DNA of 64,000 nt from Polaromonas sp. (GCA_013297865.1 JAAFIP010000003.1:62001-126000), one strand, 5' to 3'. Positions 33,112-42,402 are shown, counted from the first letter of the stretch. The notes: a model not told the origin generated them from the sequence alone. Made by a program: numbers and translations.

Positions 33112-33738
33112 TCACGTCTTCTTCTGCCCCAGCCGGGACTCGGTGCCTGCCAGCAGGCGGTTGATGTTCTCGCGGTGGCGGATCACCAGCAGCAGCGCCA
33201 TCACAAAGATGGCTAGCAATACCGGCTTGGAGGTATACCACTGGATGCGGTCGCCGAACAGATAGTAAAACGGCGCAAAGGCCGCCGCTGCAATGGACGC
33301 CAGCGACACATAGCGAAAGAAATACAGCAAGATCGCAAAACTGGCCAGGCAGGCCAGCCCCAGCACCCAATGCACCCCAAACACCACGCCCACGGCTGTG
33401 GCCACGCCCTTGCCGCCCTTGAACTTGAAAAACACCGGGTACAGATGCCCCACAAACGCGGCCAGCGCCACCAAGGCCACGGTGCCGCTCCCCAAGCCCA
33501 GCGCGCCGCCAAACTGCTGCACCACAAACACCGGGACAAAGCCTTTGAGCGCATCGAGTGCCAGGGTGATGATGGCCGCAGGCTTGCTGCCTGAGCGCAG
33601 CACATTGGTAGCCCCGGGGTTCTTGCTGCCGTAGGTGCGCGGGTCGTTCAGCCCCATGAGCTTGCTCACGATCACGGCAAAGCTCAGCGAGCCGATCAGA
33701 TACGCCGCCACCGTGGCTAAAAAAGGGGTCACCAGCTC
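33112..33738 (-). CDS. plsY: Glycerol-3-phosphate acyltransferase PlsY
   Basis: Acyl-phosphate-dependent acylation of glycerol-3-phosphate in the inner membrane. Start taken at ATG 33738 (MELVTPFLATVAAYLIGSL), which has GGAG five bases upstream; 208 residues. GSKNPGATNVLRSG, KGGKGVATAVG and PVFFKFKGG motifs are the family signature. Convergent with the protease gene. Confidence 0.95.
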   Translation of the reverse strand, partial: ELVTPFLATVAAYLIGSLSFAVIVSKLMGLNDPRTYGSKNPGATNVLRSGSKPAAIITLALDALKGFVPVFVVQQFGGALGLGSGTVALVALAAFVGHLYPVFFKFKGGKGVATAVGVVFGVHWVLGLACLASFAILLYFFRYVSLASIAAAAFAPFYYLFGDRIQWYTSKPVLLAIFVMALLLVIRHRENINRLLAGTESRLGQKKT

Positions 33739-33815
33739 CATACTGTCTCCAACAAAACATCCATGCACGGATTCTATGCGCTGCGCCAGGCCAATCTGGG
33801 CTGCGCAGCGGCAAG

Positions 33816-35024
33816 CTAGCGGCGCGAGTAACGATCGACCTGGGTGCGCGCCTGTTCAGCGTCCTTGGCGTATTCGGCCAGATAGCGCTCGCGCTCTTCG
33901 CTGCTCCACTCGGCAGCAGAAAAACTCTCCACGCTGTAGCGCGCGCTGGTGTGGATATTGCCCTCGCGACGGGCCATCATGGCCCGGTCTGGATAGCGGT
34001 TTTCGTGCAGCAGAAAGCCCTCCACATCGCGCAGGCGCAGCGGAAATGCCGGGCGCTTGTCGTGGATCAGCGCGCCAAACACATGCATCTTGAACTCAGC
34101 GGGCCCTGCGGCCAGCGGCTGGTTGAACTGCAGCAGCGCAAAGGGCTGGCCATTGGCATCGTCCACCCGCGCACTGGCCACATAGCGACCTGGCTGATTG
34201 ACCTGTACCTGCAGATAGAAATTGAGCGAACCACCCTCCACTGCCTCGCGCACGCCTGTCCAGGTGGCGGGCACGTCGGGGTTGTAGACCACATCAAAAT
34301 GCGCCAGGCCCTGCTCGCCCTGGGCATTGAACTTGACCAGCACACGGATGGTGCCTGCGTAGCTGGCAAAGCCCTGCTGGCTGGGGTTGAGCCGGGCGCT
34401 GTAGGTGCCGTCGCCCGCCTGGCTGTCAGCCCCTTGCCCTTGGTCTTCAAACGGCAAGCCCACCTGGATGGCCTGGGCCAGCACTTTGCTTTCGGCTACC
34501 GACTGGGCGCTGGCGCTGCTGATTACCAGCGGCAGCACCTGGCCCGCGTCGTCCACCGCCGTGAGTGTGAGCTTGACCGTGTCTGGCCCGCTGGCGAACA
34601 CCCGCTCCTGTGTGGTGCGCAGCTTGAGACCTTTGACAGGCTCACCTTTGGCATTGCGCAGCTTGTTTTCTTCGCTGATGGTGGCGAAGGGGCGCACCTG
34701 GTCAGGGTGCTCGGCCAGGGGGCGCGACTCATGGGGGTAGCGCGTGGCGTCACGGTAATGGGCATAGGTCTGCTCTGCGCGCTCGTAGCGGCCCTGCCAC
34801 AGGGCCAGCTGGGCGGCGCGGTTGCGCTGGCCCTCAGCGCTGAGCGGGCCTGTGCTGGCATGTGCACTGGCCAGCACGGTGTGGGCAGTCGCGCCATGGC
34901 TTGCTGCTGTAGCTGCGACGGCGGGGCTGGCGTCTGCCCCGTCGCCGGGCAAGACCAGGCTGACTGCCAGCGCCACCAGGGCCGCTGCGGTGCAGCCCAG
35001 AGCGATGCGTACCGAGCGCCGCAT
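33816..35024 (-). CDS. Choice-of-anchor X domain protein, membrane-tethered
   Basis: 402 residues. N-terminal anchor VRIALGCTAAALVALAVSLV with an Ala/Ser-rich linker. Later DVVYNPDVPATWTGVREAVE and YLQVQVNQPGRYVASARVDD suggest beta-sandwich domains, compatible with the choice-of-anchor X type (from memory). Follows the serine-hydrolase-like gene by 5 bp in one operon. Presumably works with it outside the cytoplasm. Confidence 0.65.
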   Translation of the reverse strand: MRRSVRIALGCTAAALVALAVSLVLPGDGADASPAVAATAASHGATAHTVLASAHASTGPLSAEGQRNRAAQLALWQGRYERAEQTYAHYRDATRYPHESRPLAEHPDQVRPFATISEENKLRNAKGEPVKGLKLRTTQERVFASGPDTVKLTLTAVDDAGQVLPLVISSASAQSVAESKVLAQAIQVGLPFEDQGQGADSQAGDGTYSARLNPSQQGFASYAGTIRVLVKFNAQGEQGLAHFDVVYNPDVPATWTGVREAVEGGSLNFYLQVQVNQPGRYVASARVDDANGQPFALLQFNQPLAAGPAEFKMHVFGALIHDKRPAFPLRLRDVEGFLLHENRYPDRAMMARREGNIHTSARYSVESFSAAEWSSEERERYLAEYAKDAEQARTQVDRYSRR

Positions 35025-35029
35025 GCGCT

Positions 35030-35947
35030 TTAGTTGGCGTTGGCTGCCATATCGGCGCGCACTTTGGAGATCACGCCTTGCCAGTTACCGTTGGCATAGT
35101 GGTTGTAGGCCTGCGCGTCATCGCGAAAGACCACGGAGTGGTTCGCCCACTTGGCCGTGCCGCCTTCGGTGGCTGCAGTGCCCAGGGTCAGGTCGTTGCA
35201 GAACCAGTCTGACGGGTTGCAAAAGCCTGCGCCGCCACTGCCCGACACACCCCCCGCCGAGTGGTAAGCCACGGCCTCGTCGTCCTGGCCTGGCAGGATG
35301 GCAGAGTACAGCGTGCCTTTGGCACCCGCGTACATGTAGAATATCTTGCTGCGGGTCTGGTTGTGGTCATACATTGCGCGGGCAGTGGTGGTTTTGAGAT
35401 CGCCCACCAAAGGCTCCGACACGGCCCAGCTGCCCGCGTTGGACAGCTCGCTGCCGCCGCCTGCGCCTGCAGCAACATCCACCCACTTGATGTTCCAGCC
35501 AGTCTGCGTGCCCCCACCGGCAGCCGCACCGCACTGGCCGCTGGCATTGGGCGTGGCGTTTTGCTTGGGACGGGCACTGCCGCCATACAGCGACAGCGCA
35601 TAGCCGATCTGCAGGTTGCCCGCGCTGTGCGCAGCCACGTAGCACCAGTTATCGCCTGTGCAGTAGCAGTCGAGCGCGTCACGCACCCGGTAGTTCTGGT
35701 CAGAGATGCGGTTGTAGCCGTCCCAGTTGACGGATTTTTTGTTCACACCGGCTGCCGTGCTGGCAGGGCCCCAGTAGGTGAAGTCAGCGTGGTTGCCTGG
35801 CACGGCGGTGTTGCTGCGGCCATTGATCCACAGGCTGTAATTGGTGGCATAGACCACCCCTGCCGTGCAGGCCACAACTGCAGCAGCAACTGCCCAAAAA
35901 CGGCGCGCGCCCAGCAAGCGGCGGGCCAACGTGTTTGCATTGATCAT
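35030..35947 (-). CDS. Secreted protein with HSAGN motif, putative serine hydrolase
   Basis: 305 residues from ATG 35947 (MINANTLARRLLGARRFW), preceded by GGAG six bases upstream. Hydrophobic signal AVAAAVVACTAGVVYATN. The segment CYVAAHSAGNLQIGYALSLY resembles a GxSxG-like elbow of alpha/beta hydrolases (HSAGN). Four to six Cys suggest disulfides. First gene of a two-gene operon with the choice-of-anchor X protein. Enzymatic activity is not certain. Confidence 0.65.
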   Translation of the reverse strand: MINANTLARRLLGARRFWAVAAAVVACTAGVVYATNYSLWINGRSNTAVPGNHADFTYWGPASTAAGVNKKSVNWDGYNRISDQNYRVRDALDCYCTGDNWCYVAAHSAGNLQIGYALSLYGGSARPKQNATPNASGQCGAAAGGGTQTGWNIKWVDVAAGAGGGSELSNAGSWAVSEPLVGDLKTTTARAMYDHNQTRSKIFYMYAGAKGTLYSAILPGQDDEAVAYHSAGGVSGSGGAGFCNPSDWFCNDLTLGTAATEGGTAKWANHSVVFRDDAQAYNHYANGNWQGVISKVRADMAANAN

Positions 35948-36145
35948 GCGTGTCTCCAAAGTAGTGAAGGGGAAAATCCAACTGCACACCCTGCTTTGTT
36001 CGCCACGACGAGCGCCATGACTTCAAAGTGTATTTATAAAAAAGAACGATCGTGCTTTTTTATGATTGTAAGGGCGTGTAATCCTGTCGGGCTATTCGGA
36101 CATACCCTTGTACGCAGTAGGGTCAAGTGCCGGCGGACACCTTGG

Positions 36146-36187
36146 GTGCTGCGTGCTGCGTGCTGCGTGCTGCGTGCCGCGTGCCGC
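36146..36187. repeat. Tandem heptamer repeat, six units
   Basis: Four units of GTGCTGC followed by two of GTGCCGC, then a partial unit GTGGCC. Lies nine bases after the 3' end of ybaK (on the minus strand). Slippage-prone length is likely to vary between strains. Confidence 0.85.
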
Positions 36188-36196
36188 GTGGCCAGC

Positions 36197-36691
36197 TCAG
36201 TCTTCTTGCAAGGCGCATTGCACGGGCCATGCGCCCAGCAGTTGGACGCAGACCTGGGGATCCATCTGCACCAGATAGCCACGCCGCCCGCCATTGATCA
36301 AAATGCGTGGCAGCGCGAGGATGGTCTCTTCCATAAACACAGGCATGGTTTTGCGCGTTGCAAATGGCGAGGTACCGCCCACCAGGTAGCCGCTGTGCTT
36401 GTTGGCCGTCTCTGGCTTGCAGGGCTCTACCGACTTTGCGCCGATCTGGCGCGCCAGATTCTTGGTGCTGACTTTGCGGTTGCCATGCATCAGCACGACC
36501 AGGGGCTTGGCATCCTGGTCCTGCATGATCAGAGTTTTGACCACCATGAACGGGTCAAAGCCCAGCACCTGCGCGCTATGCTGGGCTCCACCATGCTCCA
36601 GATAATCGTAGGGATGCTCGGTAAAAGCTACTTTGTGGGCTTTGAGCAGCGCTGTGGCAGGCGTTTCGCTGACATGGTCTTTCCTGGCCAT
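36197..36691 (-). CDS. ybaK: Cys-tRNA(Pro)/aminoacyl-tRNA deacylase, YbaK type
   Basis: Hydrolyses mischarged Cys-tRNA(Pro). Start taken at ATG 36691 (MARKDHVSETPATALLKAHK); 164 residues, as expected. YDYLEHGGAQHSAQVLG, FMVVKTLIMQ with the conserved Lys, and GYLVGGTSPFATRK are family motifs. Follows the aldo/keto reductase gene by 23 bp in the same direction. A GTGCTGC tandem repeat lies after the stop. Confidence 0.92.
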   Translation of the reverse strand: MARKDHVSETPATALLKAHKVAFTEHPYDYLEHGGAQHSAQVLGFDPFMVVKTLIMQDQDAKPLVVLMHGNRKVSTKNLARQIGAKSVEPCKPETANKHSGYLVGGTSPFATRKTMPVFMEETILALPRILINGGRRGYLVQMDPQVCVQLLGAWPVQCALQED

Positions 36692-36714
36692 TGCTGCATG
36701 CCTCTTGCCAAGTG

Positions 36715-37800
36715 CTACAGGGCCGGGTCGCGTATTTCCCAGCGGATCTTGTCGATCTCTGCGAGCACCTCTTTGCTCAGCACGGTGCCCCAGGCATCCA
36801 GACATTCGTCCAACTGCGCCAGCGAAGTCACGCCAATGATGGTGCTGGCCACCTTCCAGTGGTTGTAGCACCAGGCCAGCGCCATCTGGGTGGGGCTCAT
36901 GCCGTTGGCTTGGGCCAGCGCGTTGTATTTGCGCGCCGCGTCCAGCGCCTCGGGCCTGCCCCAGCGCTGCTTTTTCATCGAGTCGTAGCCGCTCATGCGG
37001 CCCTTGGGGGCGTCTGCGCTATGAATACCTGTCGCATCGTATTTGCCCGTCAACAGGCCAAAGGCCAGCGGCGAATAGGCCAGCAGGCCAACGTTCTGGC
37101 GGTACAGCACTTCGTCCAGGCCGTTGTCTACCGTGCGGTTCACCAGGCAGTACGGGTTTTGCACGCTGACAATGCGCGCCAGGCCGTGTTGCTCAGCCAG
37201 GCGGGTGAATTCCATCACACCGTATGGCGTTTCGTTGCTCAGGCCGATGTGGCGCACTTTGCCAGCCTTGACCAGCTTGTCCAGGGCCACCAGCTGCTCG
37301 TGGATGGGCGTGTTGTCGCTACGCGCCTTGTCCTGCTCGGGGTCAAAGTAAGGAATGCCAAACGCCATCACATGGCGCAGCGGCCAGTGGATCTGGTAGA
37401 GGTCGATCACATCGGTTTGCAGGCGCTTCAAGCTGTCTTCGCAGGCCTGCGTCATCTGCGCAGGGGTGACGTTGATGCTGCCTGCGCGCACCCAGTCCAT
37501 GCCGCGCGCAGGCCCCGCCACTTTGGTGGCTACGGTCCACTTCTGGCGCACGCCAGGGTTGGCTGCAAAATAGCGGCCAATGATCTGCTCGGTCAGGGTG
37601 AAGGTTTCGGCTTTGGTGGGCACCGAGTACATTTCCGCGGTGTCCATGAAGTCCACGCCGCGCTCCAGGCTGCGCGCCATGATGCGGTGTGCATCGGCCT
37701 CGTTGACCTGCTCGCCAAAGGTCATGGTGCCCAGGCAGATGGGATGGACCAGCAGGTCGGACTGGCCGAGGGGCTTTTTGGTGATGTGAAGGGATTGCAT
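36715..37800 (-). CDS. Aldo/keto reductase, Tas type
   Basis: 361 residues. GVDFMDTAEMYSVPTKAETF with catalytic Asp-Tyr region, conserved Lys and DLYQIHWPLRHVM, and a RPEALDAARKYNAL segment; the LTEQIIGRYF and TFTLTEQ signatures fit the Tas subgroup of NADP(H) aldo/keto reductases. Upstream of ybaK in a probable operon. Physiological substrate unknown. Confidence 0.9.
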   Translation of the reverse strand: MQSLHITKKPLGQSDLLVHPICLGTMTFGEQVNEADAHRIMARSLERGVDFMDTAEMYSVPTKAETFTLTEQIIGRYFAANPGVRQKWTVATKVAGPARGMDWVRAGSINVTPAQMTQACEDSLKRLQTDVIDLYQIHWPLRHVMAFGIPYFDPEQDKARSDNTPIHEQLVALDKLVKAGKVRHIGLSNETPYGVMEFTRLAEQHGLARIVSVQNPYCLVNRTVDNGLDEVLYRQNVGLLAYSPLAFGLLTGKYDATGIHSADAPKGRMSGYDSMKKQRWGRPEALDAARKYNALAQANGMSPTQMALAWCYNHWKVASTIIGVTSLAQLDECLDAWGTVLSKEVLAEIDKIRWEIRDPAL

Positions 37801-37842
37801 GCGCTCAAGTGTAGCGACAAAAAGACGCTGTGGCCCAAGGCT

Positions 37843-38619
37843 TCAGCGGTTGATCTCTTCGTCAAAGCGCTCCAGGATATTGTTGATCGCATGGGTGCCA
37901 TAGCGGCTGCTCACCACCTCGATGAGTTCTTCAAAGCACTGATAAAGCTCCTTGTCATTCTTGACCAGGCCGATGCGCCGCACCAAAGTGGCATCGCGGG
38001 AATCGAGCACGCTGCTGGAGATGCTCAGCAGATAGGCTTTGCCCAGCGCAATGCCACGCACCGAGGCCGCGCGCTGCAGGCCCGAGCTGGTGGGGGAATC
38101 ACCTTCTGAGCGGTCCAGATGGTTAAAGCCTGAGATATCGCGCTCAAACTGGCTGCTTTCGTGGGCGCTGAGCTGTTCCTCAAAATTGCTCGCCAGCTCT
38201 TCGATATGGGTATCGTGCACATCATCCTGGCCGGGTATATCCTCAGACCACTGTGACAGCTCCATAGAGGGCAAATCGGCAGGCTCCGTGGCGGAGAAGT
38301 CTGCTCTGGGCATAGGGTGCTGCACATTCGGTGGAACGGGTGAAGGAAAATTTCGTGCGATATCAGCGTGCTGCGTGCTGTACCCCGAAGGCTGGGTAAC
38401 CGCGTCTGCCGACGCAATCATGCCCATGGAGTTCAGCTGCAGCAACAGCTCCTGCGAGCCACTGACCATGCCTTGCAGCTGGGCCACAGAGCGCGCGCCA
38501 TCGCACAATATCAACACGCGTCGCTGCAGCAAAGACAAATGCCTGTCCCGCTGCAAGACGGCTGCCTTGCCTCGCTCGGTTTTGACAAATACTGTCTTGG
38601 ATGTAATGCTCGTAGCCAC
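37843..38619 (-). CDS. Hypothetical protein, conserved type in Burkholderiales
   Basis: 258 residues, cytosolic, no membrane segment. N-terminal half has TERGKAAVLQRDRHLSLLQR and RVLILCDGARSVAQL, perhaps a winged-helix-like fold. A long acidic and Ser/Gln-rich middle is followed by a helical C-terminus (YQCFEELIEVVSSRYGTHAI). Divergent upstream neighbour is absent; 64 bp after the acyl-CoA synthetase gene on the same strand. No function known. Confidence 0.6.
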   Translation of the reverse strand: MATSITSKTVFVKTERGKAAVLQRDRHLSLLQRRVLILCDGARSVAQLQGMVSGSQELLLQLNSMGMIASADAVTQPSGYSTQHADIARNFPSPVPPNVQHPMPRADFSATEPADLPSMELSQWSEDIPGQDDVHDTHIEELASNFEEQLSAHESSQFERDISGFNHLDRSEGDSPTSSGLQRAASVRGIALGKAYLLSISSSVLDSRDATLVRRIGLVKNDKELYQCFEELIEVVSSRYGTHAINNILERFDEEINR

Positions 38620-38684
38620 GATTTATTGTAAAGAATGCCAATTAAGCTTTTAGCGTTACCGTATCACGAATAAAGTGTGCAAGG

Positions 38685-40436
38685 TTACACAGTTTCTGCT
38701 GCCGCGTAACGATCCTTTTCCTGCTGGCGCAGCACATTGCGCTGCACCTTGCCTGTGGTGGTCATGGGCAAGGCGTCGATGAATTCGATGTCTTTGGGAT
38801 ATTCGTAAGGCGCCAGGAGCGCCTTGACATGCTGCTGAATGCTGTAGACCAGCGTGTCGTCATGATTTTTTAAGCCTTTTCGGTCTCCAGTCCTCTGGAA
38901 TGTCGCGCGGGCAGCTATCAAATCAGGAGTAAGTACGATATAGGCCTTGACCACCGCCCCACGCTGCGCATCGGGCTTGGGCACCACGGCGGCATTGGCC
39001 ACGCTGGGGTGTTTGAACAGGCAGTTTTCCACTTCGCTGGGGCCGATGCGGTAGCCAGCCGCCTTGAACACATCGTCGCTGCGGCCCTGGTACCACAGGT
39101 AGCCCTCTGCATCCTGGGTGGCCAGGTCCCCGGTGCGGCACCAATCGCCAGAATATTTTTTCTGCGTGGCCGCCTCGTTTTTCCAGTAGCCCAGAAAAAA
39201 CACCGGGTCGCTGGTGCCGTGGATGTCATGCCGGTGCACCGCCACATCGCCCACGACGCCGCTGGGGCATTCATGGCCTGCGTCGTCAATCACCGCGACG
39301 CGGTGGCCTGGGTAGGCCCGCCCCATGCTGCCCGGCTTGGCGGGCCACAGGGCTGCGCAGTTGCCAACAATGTAGTTGATTTCGGTTTGACCAAACATCT
39401 CGTTGACGGTGACACCCAGCTCATCGCGGCAATAGGCAAACACGGCATCGCCCACGGCTTCACCTGCGCTCATACAAGCCTGCAGATGCAGACGGAAATG
39501 TTGGCGCGGCTTGGGGTGCGCCTTCATCATGGCCTTGAGCGCCGTAGGGAACAAAAAGGTGTGTGTCACCTTGTGTGTTTGCAAAATCTCAAACGCCACA
39601 TCTGGCGAAAAGCGCCCGTGCAGTGCAATGATTTCACGGCCAAAGTACAGCGTGGGCAGCAGCGCATCCATCAGGCCACCGGTCCACGCCCAGTCCGCGG
39701 GCGACCAAAAAACGGCTTGGGATGAATGGTTATCGACGCCGTCAAAGCCAAACCAGTTCTGGCTGGCTACAAAGCCTGTCAGATTGCCAATCAAGGTACG
39801 ATGGGCGATCAGGGCTCCTTTAGGTGGCCCGGTGGTGCCGCTGGTGTAGATCAGAACTGCAGCATCGTCCGCACGCGTGGGCACCAGGTCGAACTCCTGG
39901 GGCATCAGCGCGCATTCAAAGGCATAGTCCACCTCGGTCCACTGGACCGCATCGCCCACGCCCACCAGGGTGCGCAAGGCCTTGCATTGGCTGCGCACAG
40001 CGCGCAGATTGTCTACGCTGCTTTCATCGCAGATGGCCACCACGGCCTGGGAATCCTGCAGGCGGTATTCCAGCGCCTGCGGACCAAACAGCATGGACAG
40101 TGGCATCGCCACAGCGCCCATCTGCAGCACCGCCATATAGGCTACGGCGGTTTCAAAACGTTGTGGCAGCACAATAGCCACGCGGTCGCCGCGCTGCACA
40201 CCCAGGCGTGCGAGCACATGGCTAAGCTGGTTGGCCTGCGCTGCGAGTGCGCCATAGTTCAAAGTGTGATGGTCCTGGGCCTGGGCAACGCCTGCCGTGT
40301 GCGCACGCACAGCAACCTGGTTGGCGGTGGCTGTATCTTGCGCCCAACGACGGCAGCACACCTGGGCCATGTTGAACATCTCAGGTACTTGCCAGCGAAA
40401 GCTGTCGTAAATGCGGTGGTAAGGGTCTGTTTGCAT
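38685..40436 (-). CDS. AMP-forming acyl-CoA synthetase
   Basis: Activates a carboxylic acid to its acyl-CoA through an acyl-AMP. Start taken at ATG 40436 (MQTDPYHRIYDSFRWQVPEM); 583 residues. AMP-binding motif VLIYTSGTTGPPKGALIAHR, adenine loop NEMFGQTEINYIVGN, WCRTGDLATQDAEGYLWYQG, and C-terminal Lys in ALPMTTTGKVQRN. Related to Acs/medium-chain type enzymes. Residues about 505-518 (AARATFQRTGDRKG region) look like a diverged copy of the dispersed repeat. Divergent from an alpha/beta hydrolase gene 64 bp away. Acyl substrate unknown. Confidence 0.88.
   Translation of the reverse strand: MQTDPYHRIYDSFRWQVPEMFNMAQVCCRRWAQDTATANQVAVRAHTAGVAQAQDHHTLNYGALAAQANQLSHVLARLGVQRGDRVAIVLPQRFETAVAYMAVLQMGAVAMPLSMLFGPQALEYRLQDSQAVVAICDESSVDNLRAVRSQCKALRTLVGVGDAVQWTEVDYAFECALMPQEFDLVPTRADDAAVLIYTSGTTGPPKGALIAHRTLIGNLTGFVASQNWFGFDGVDNHSSQAVFWSPADWAWTGGLMDALLPTLYFGREIIALHGRFSPDVAFEILQTHKVTHTFLFPTALKAMMKAHPKPRQHFRLHLQACMSAGEAVGDAVFAYCRDELGVTVNEMFGQTEINYIVGNCAALWPAKPGSMGRAYPGHRVAVIDDAGHECPSGVVGDVAVHRHDIHGTSDPVFFLGYWKNEAATQKKYSGDWCRTGDLATQDAEGYLWYQGRSDDVFKAAGYRIGPSEVENCLFKHPSVANAAVVPKPDAQRGAVVKAYIVLTPDLIAARATFQRTGDRKGLKNHDDTLVYSIQQHVKALLAPYEYPKDIEFIDALPMTTTGKVQRNVLRQQEKDRYAAAETV
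38882..38922 (-). repeat. Diverged dispersed repeat, copy J (inside acyl-CoA synthetase)
   Basis: GGTCTCCAGTCCTCTGGAAT, GTCGCGCGGGCAGCTATCAA; about three quarters of positions match the reverse consensus core. Lies in a loop that is variable in the family. Weaker than the other copies. Confidence 0.6.
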
Positions 40437-40500
40437 GCGGTTCAAGTGGCTTGGCGGGTCATTGCGCTGTCAGCGCGGGTCAAATCGGTGACGCGGCTGC

Positions 40501-41433
40501 GTGCTGCGCTCTCGTATGATGCTGAGAATGTACCAAGTCAAGCGCCCTTCACGCAGCGAGTTTGTCCCTATACGGGGCCACCAATACCATGTTCATCTCT
40601 GGGGCACACCCCGCCCCGACACCCCGCCCCTGGTGATGGTGCACGGCTGGATGGACGTGGGCGCGTCGTTTCAGTTTGTGGTGGACGCGATGCACCAGGA
40701 CCGCTGGGTGATTGCACCCGACTGGCGTGGTTACGGCCAAACCACGGGGCCACAGGTCGACAACTACTGGTTTCCTGACTATCTGGCCGATCTGGACTTT
40801 TTGCTCGACCGCTACGCTGCAGGCACCGCCATAGACCTGGTTGGGCACAGCATGGGGGGCAATGTGGTGATGATCTATGCGGGCGCCCGGCCTGAGCGCA
40901 TCCGCCGCCTGATCAATCTCGAAGGCTTCGGCATGGCTGCCACCAAGCCTGCACAAGCTCCGGGGCGCTACGCCAAGTGGATGGACGAACTCAAGGCTTT
41001 GCAACGCGGCGAGATGGACCTCAAGCCTTACCCGGACGTCAGCGGCGTGGCGCGCAGGCTGATGAAAACCAACCCGCGTCTGTCCCAGGACAAAGCCGAC
41101 TGGCTGGCCCAGCAGTGGGCAGCGCCCAACGCGCAGGGCCAGTGGCAGATACTGGGCGATCCAGCGCACAAAATCACCAATGCGCAGCTGTTTCGAGTGG
41201 ACGAGGTGCTTGCCTGCTATGAGCGCATCACAGCGCCTGTGCTGGCCGTGGAAGCCTCGGACGATTCGTTGGTGACATGGTGGAAAGGTGCTTACACCCT
41301 GGCGCAGTACCATGAGCGCCTTGCGTCGGTGCCCAATGTGCAGATCAAGGTCATTCAGGATGCAGCGCATATGCTGCACCACGACCAGCCAGAGCAGCTG
41401 GCAGCGATGATTGACGCGTTCCTGGCGGATTAG
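40501..41433 (+). CDS. Alpha/beta hydrolase
   Basis: 310 residues, possibly starting at ATG 40528 (MYQVKRPSRSEFVPIRGHQY). Oxyanion MVHGWMDVGASF, nucleophile elbow LVGHSMGGNVVM, acid in VEASDDSLVTW, and His in IQDAAHMLHHDQPEQ. GxSxG type esterase or haloalkane-dehalogenase-like fold. Divergent from the acyl-CoA synthetase gene, which may share the substrate; this is inference. Confidence 0.82.
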   Translation: MLRSRMMLRMYQVKRPSRSEFVPIRGHQYHVHLWGTPRPDTPPLVMVHGWMDVGASFQFVVDAMHQDRWVIAPDWRGYGQTTGPQVDNYWFPDYLADLDFLLDRYAAGTAIDLVGHSMGGNVVMIYAGARPERIRRLINLEGFGMAATKPAQAPGRYAKWMDELKALQRGEMDLKPYPDVSGVARRLMKTNPRLSQDKADWLAQQWAAPNAQGQWQILGDPAHKITNAQLFRVDEVLACYERITAPVLAVEASDDSLVTWWKGAYTLAQYHERLASVPNVQIKVIQDAAHMLHHDQPEQLAAMIDAFLAD

Positions 41434-41440
41434 CGCCGAT

Positions 41441-42052
41441 TCAGTGCAGATGGCGTGGCTTACGGCCACCATGCCCGCCCACACCACGCGGCGGCCGGCC
41501 CACCTGCAGCGAATTGACCAGCGCGTCAAACCGCTGGGTAAACAGCTTGTCTACCTCGGTGACAATGCCCTGCATCTCGGCGCGGTCAAAATGCCGCTCC
41601 ACGACAGCCATGACATCCTCCACCAGCATGTCGCGCTGCACCTGCATGATGTCGCCTGGTGTGGGGCCTACAAAGAGCATGATGAAATCGTCACGTGACT
41701 CGGCCTCTTCATCGCTTTCGTCTTCGTCAAACTCGGTGTCATAGATGCTGATCTCGATGGCGGCACCTGCCGAAGCAAGTTCATTCAGCCCCATGCACAT
41801 TTCCTCCAGCGCCTGGCGGATATCCTCATCCGCAGGCACCGTCCAGCACATGTGAAGTACATGCGCTTTGGCATCCATACGCAAGCCTGGCTCTTCCTCG
41901 TAGGAGCTGGCAGCGCCGCGCGCAAGCGACTTGGCACCCGCATACGACCACAAAGGCTTCAGTGCTTCTTCAAGCTGGGCAAATGTAACGTCTTCACGCA
42001 GTGGCACATCACCATGTACGTGGATTTCATAGGGCTGGGAATTCGATGGCAT
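41441..42052 (-). CDS. Hypothetical protein (DUF6806-like)
   Basis: 203 residues, cytosolic. EIHVHGDVPLREDVTFAQLE, KPLWSYAGAKSLARGA and SIYDTEFDEDES with an acidic patch, FIMLFVGPTPGDIMQVQRDM later. From memory it resembles DUF6806 of Burkholderiales. Function unknown. Convergent with the hydrolase, 7 bp apart. Confidence 0.65.
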   Translation of the reverse strand: MPSNSQPYEIHVHGDVPLREDVTFAQLEEALKPLWSYAGAKSLARGAASSYEEEPGLRMDAKAHVLHMCWTVPADEDIRQALEEMCMGLNELASAGAAIEISIYDTEFDEDESDEEAESRDDFIMLFVGPTPGDIMQVQRDMLVEDVMAVVERHFDRAEMQGIVTEVDKLFTQRFDALVNSLQVGRPPRGVGGHGGRKPRHLH

Positions 42053-42140
42053 AGCTAGAGTGTAGTACCACTGCTGGCAAGTGCAAGTGGGTAAATGTGT
42101 GGATTATTATGGCTTTTGAGAGCATGGTGTGCAGGGTGAG

Positions 42141-42233
42141 TGGTGCCTGAGACCGGAATCGAACCGGTACGCCCGCTATGAACGAAGCGGCGGATTTTAA
42201 GTCCGCTGTGTCTACCTATTCCACCACTCAGGC
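42141..42233 (-). tRNA. tRNA-Leu (UAA)
   Basis: Acceptor GCCTGAG pairs with CTCAGGC, CCA encoded. Anticodon loop CTTAAAA gives UAA. Long variable arm of class II type, total 93 nt. Confidence 0.95.
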
Positions 42234-42273
42234 TGTACCGTCGGGCACTGAGCTGCCCAACAGACTAGCACTT

Positions 42274-42347
42274 TGGAGGCGCGGGCCGGAGTCGAACCGA
42301 CCTACACGGATTTGCAATCCGGTGCATAACCGCTTTGCTACCGCGCC
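42274..42347 (-). tRNA. tRNA-Cys (GCA)
   Basis: Acceptor GGCGCGG, T-arm GGTTCGACTC, CCA encoded. Anticodon loop ATTGCAAAT gives GCA. 74 nt. Upstream of tRNA-Leu by 40 bp on the same strand. Confidence 0.95.
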
Positions 42348-42402
42348 TCATCGAACTTTTCTGCCTGATTGTCGACACTGACCAGGCTCTCAACACTTTG
42401 AG

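Noticed and set aside
36146-36187. Tandem heptamer as a CRISPR remnant
   Set aside because: Units are contiguous without spacers; no cas gene in the window.
35261-36868. A 535-codon open frame spanning several minus-strand genes
   Set aside because: Crosses the secreted-protein operon and ybaK on the other strand; no recognisable content.
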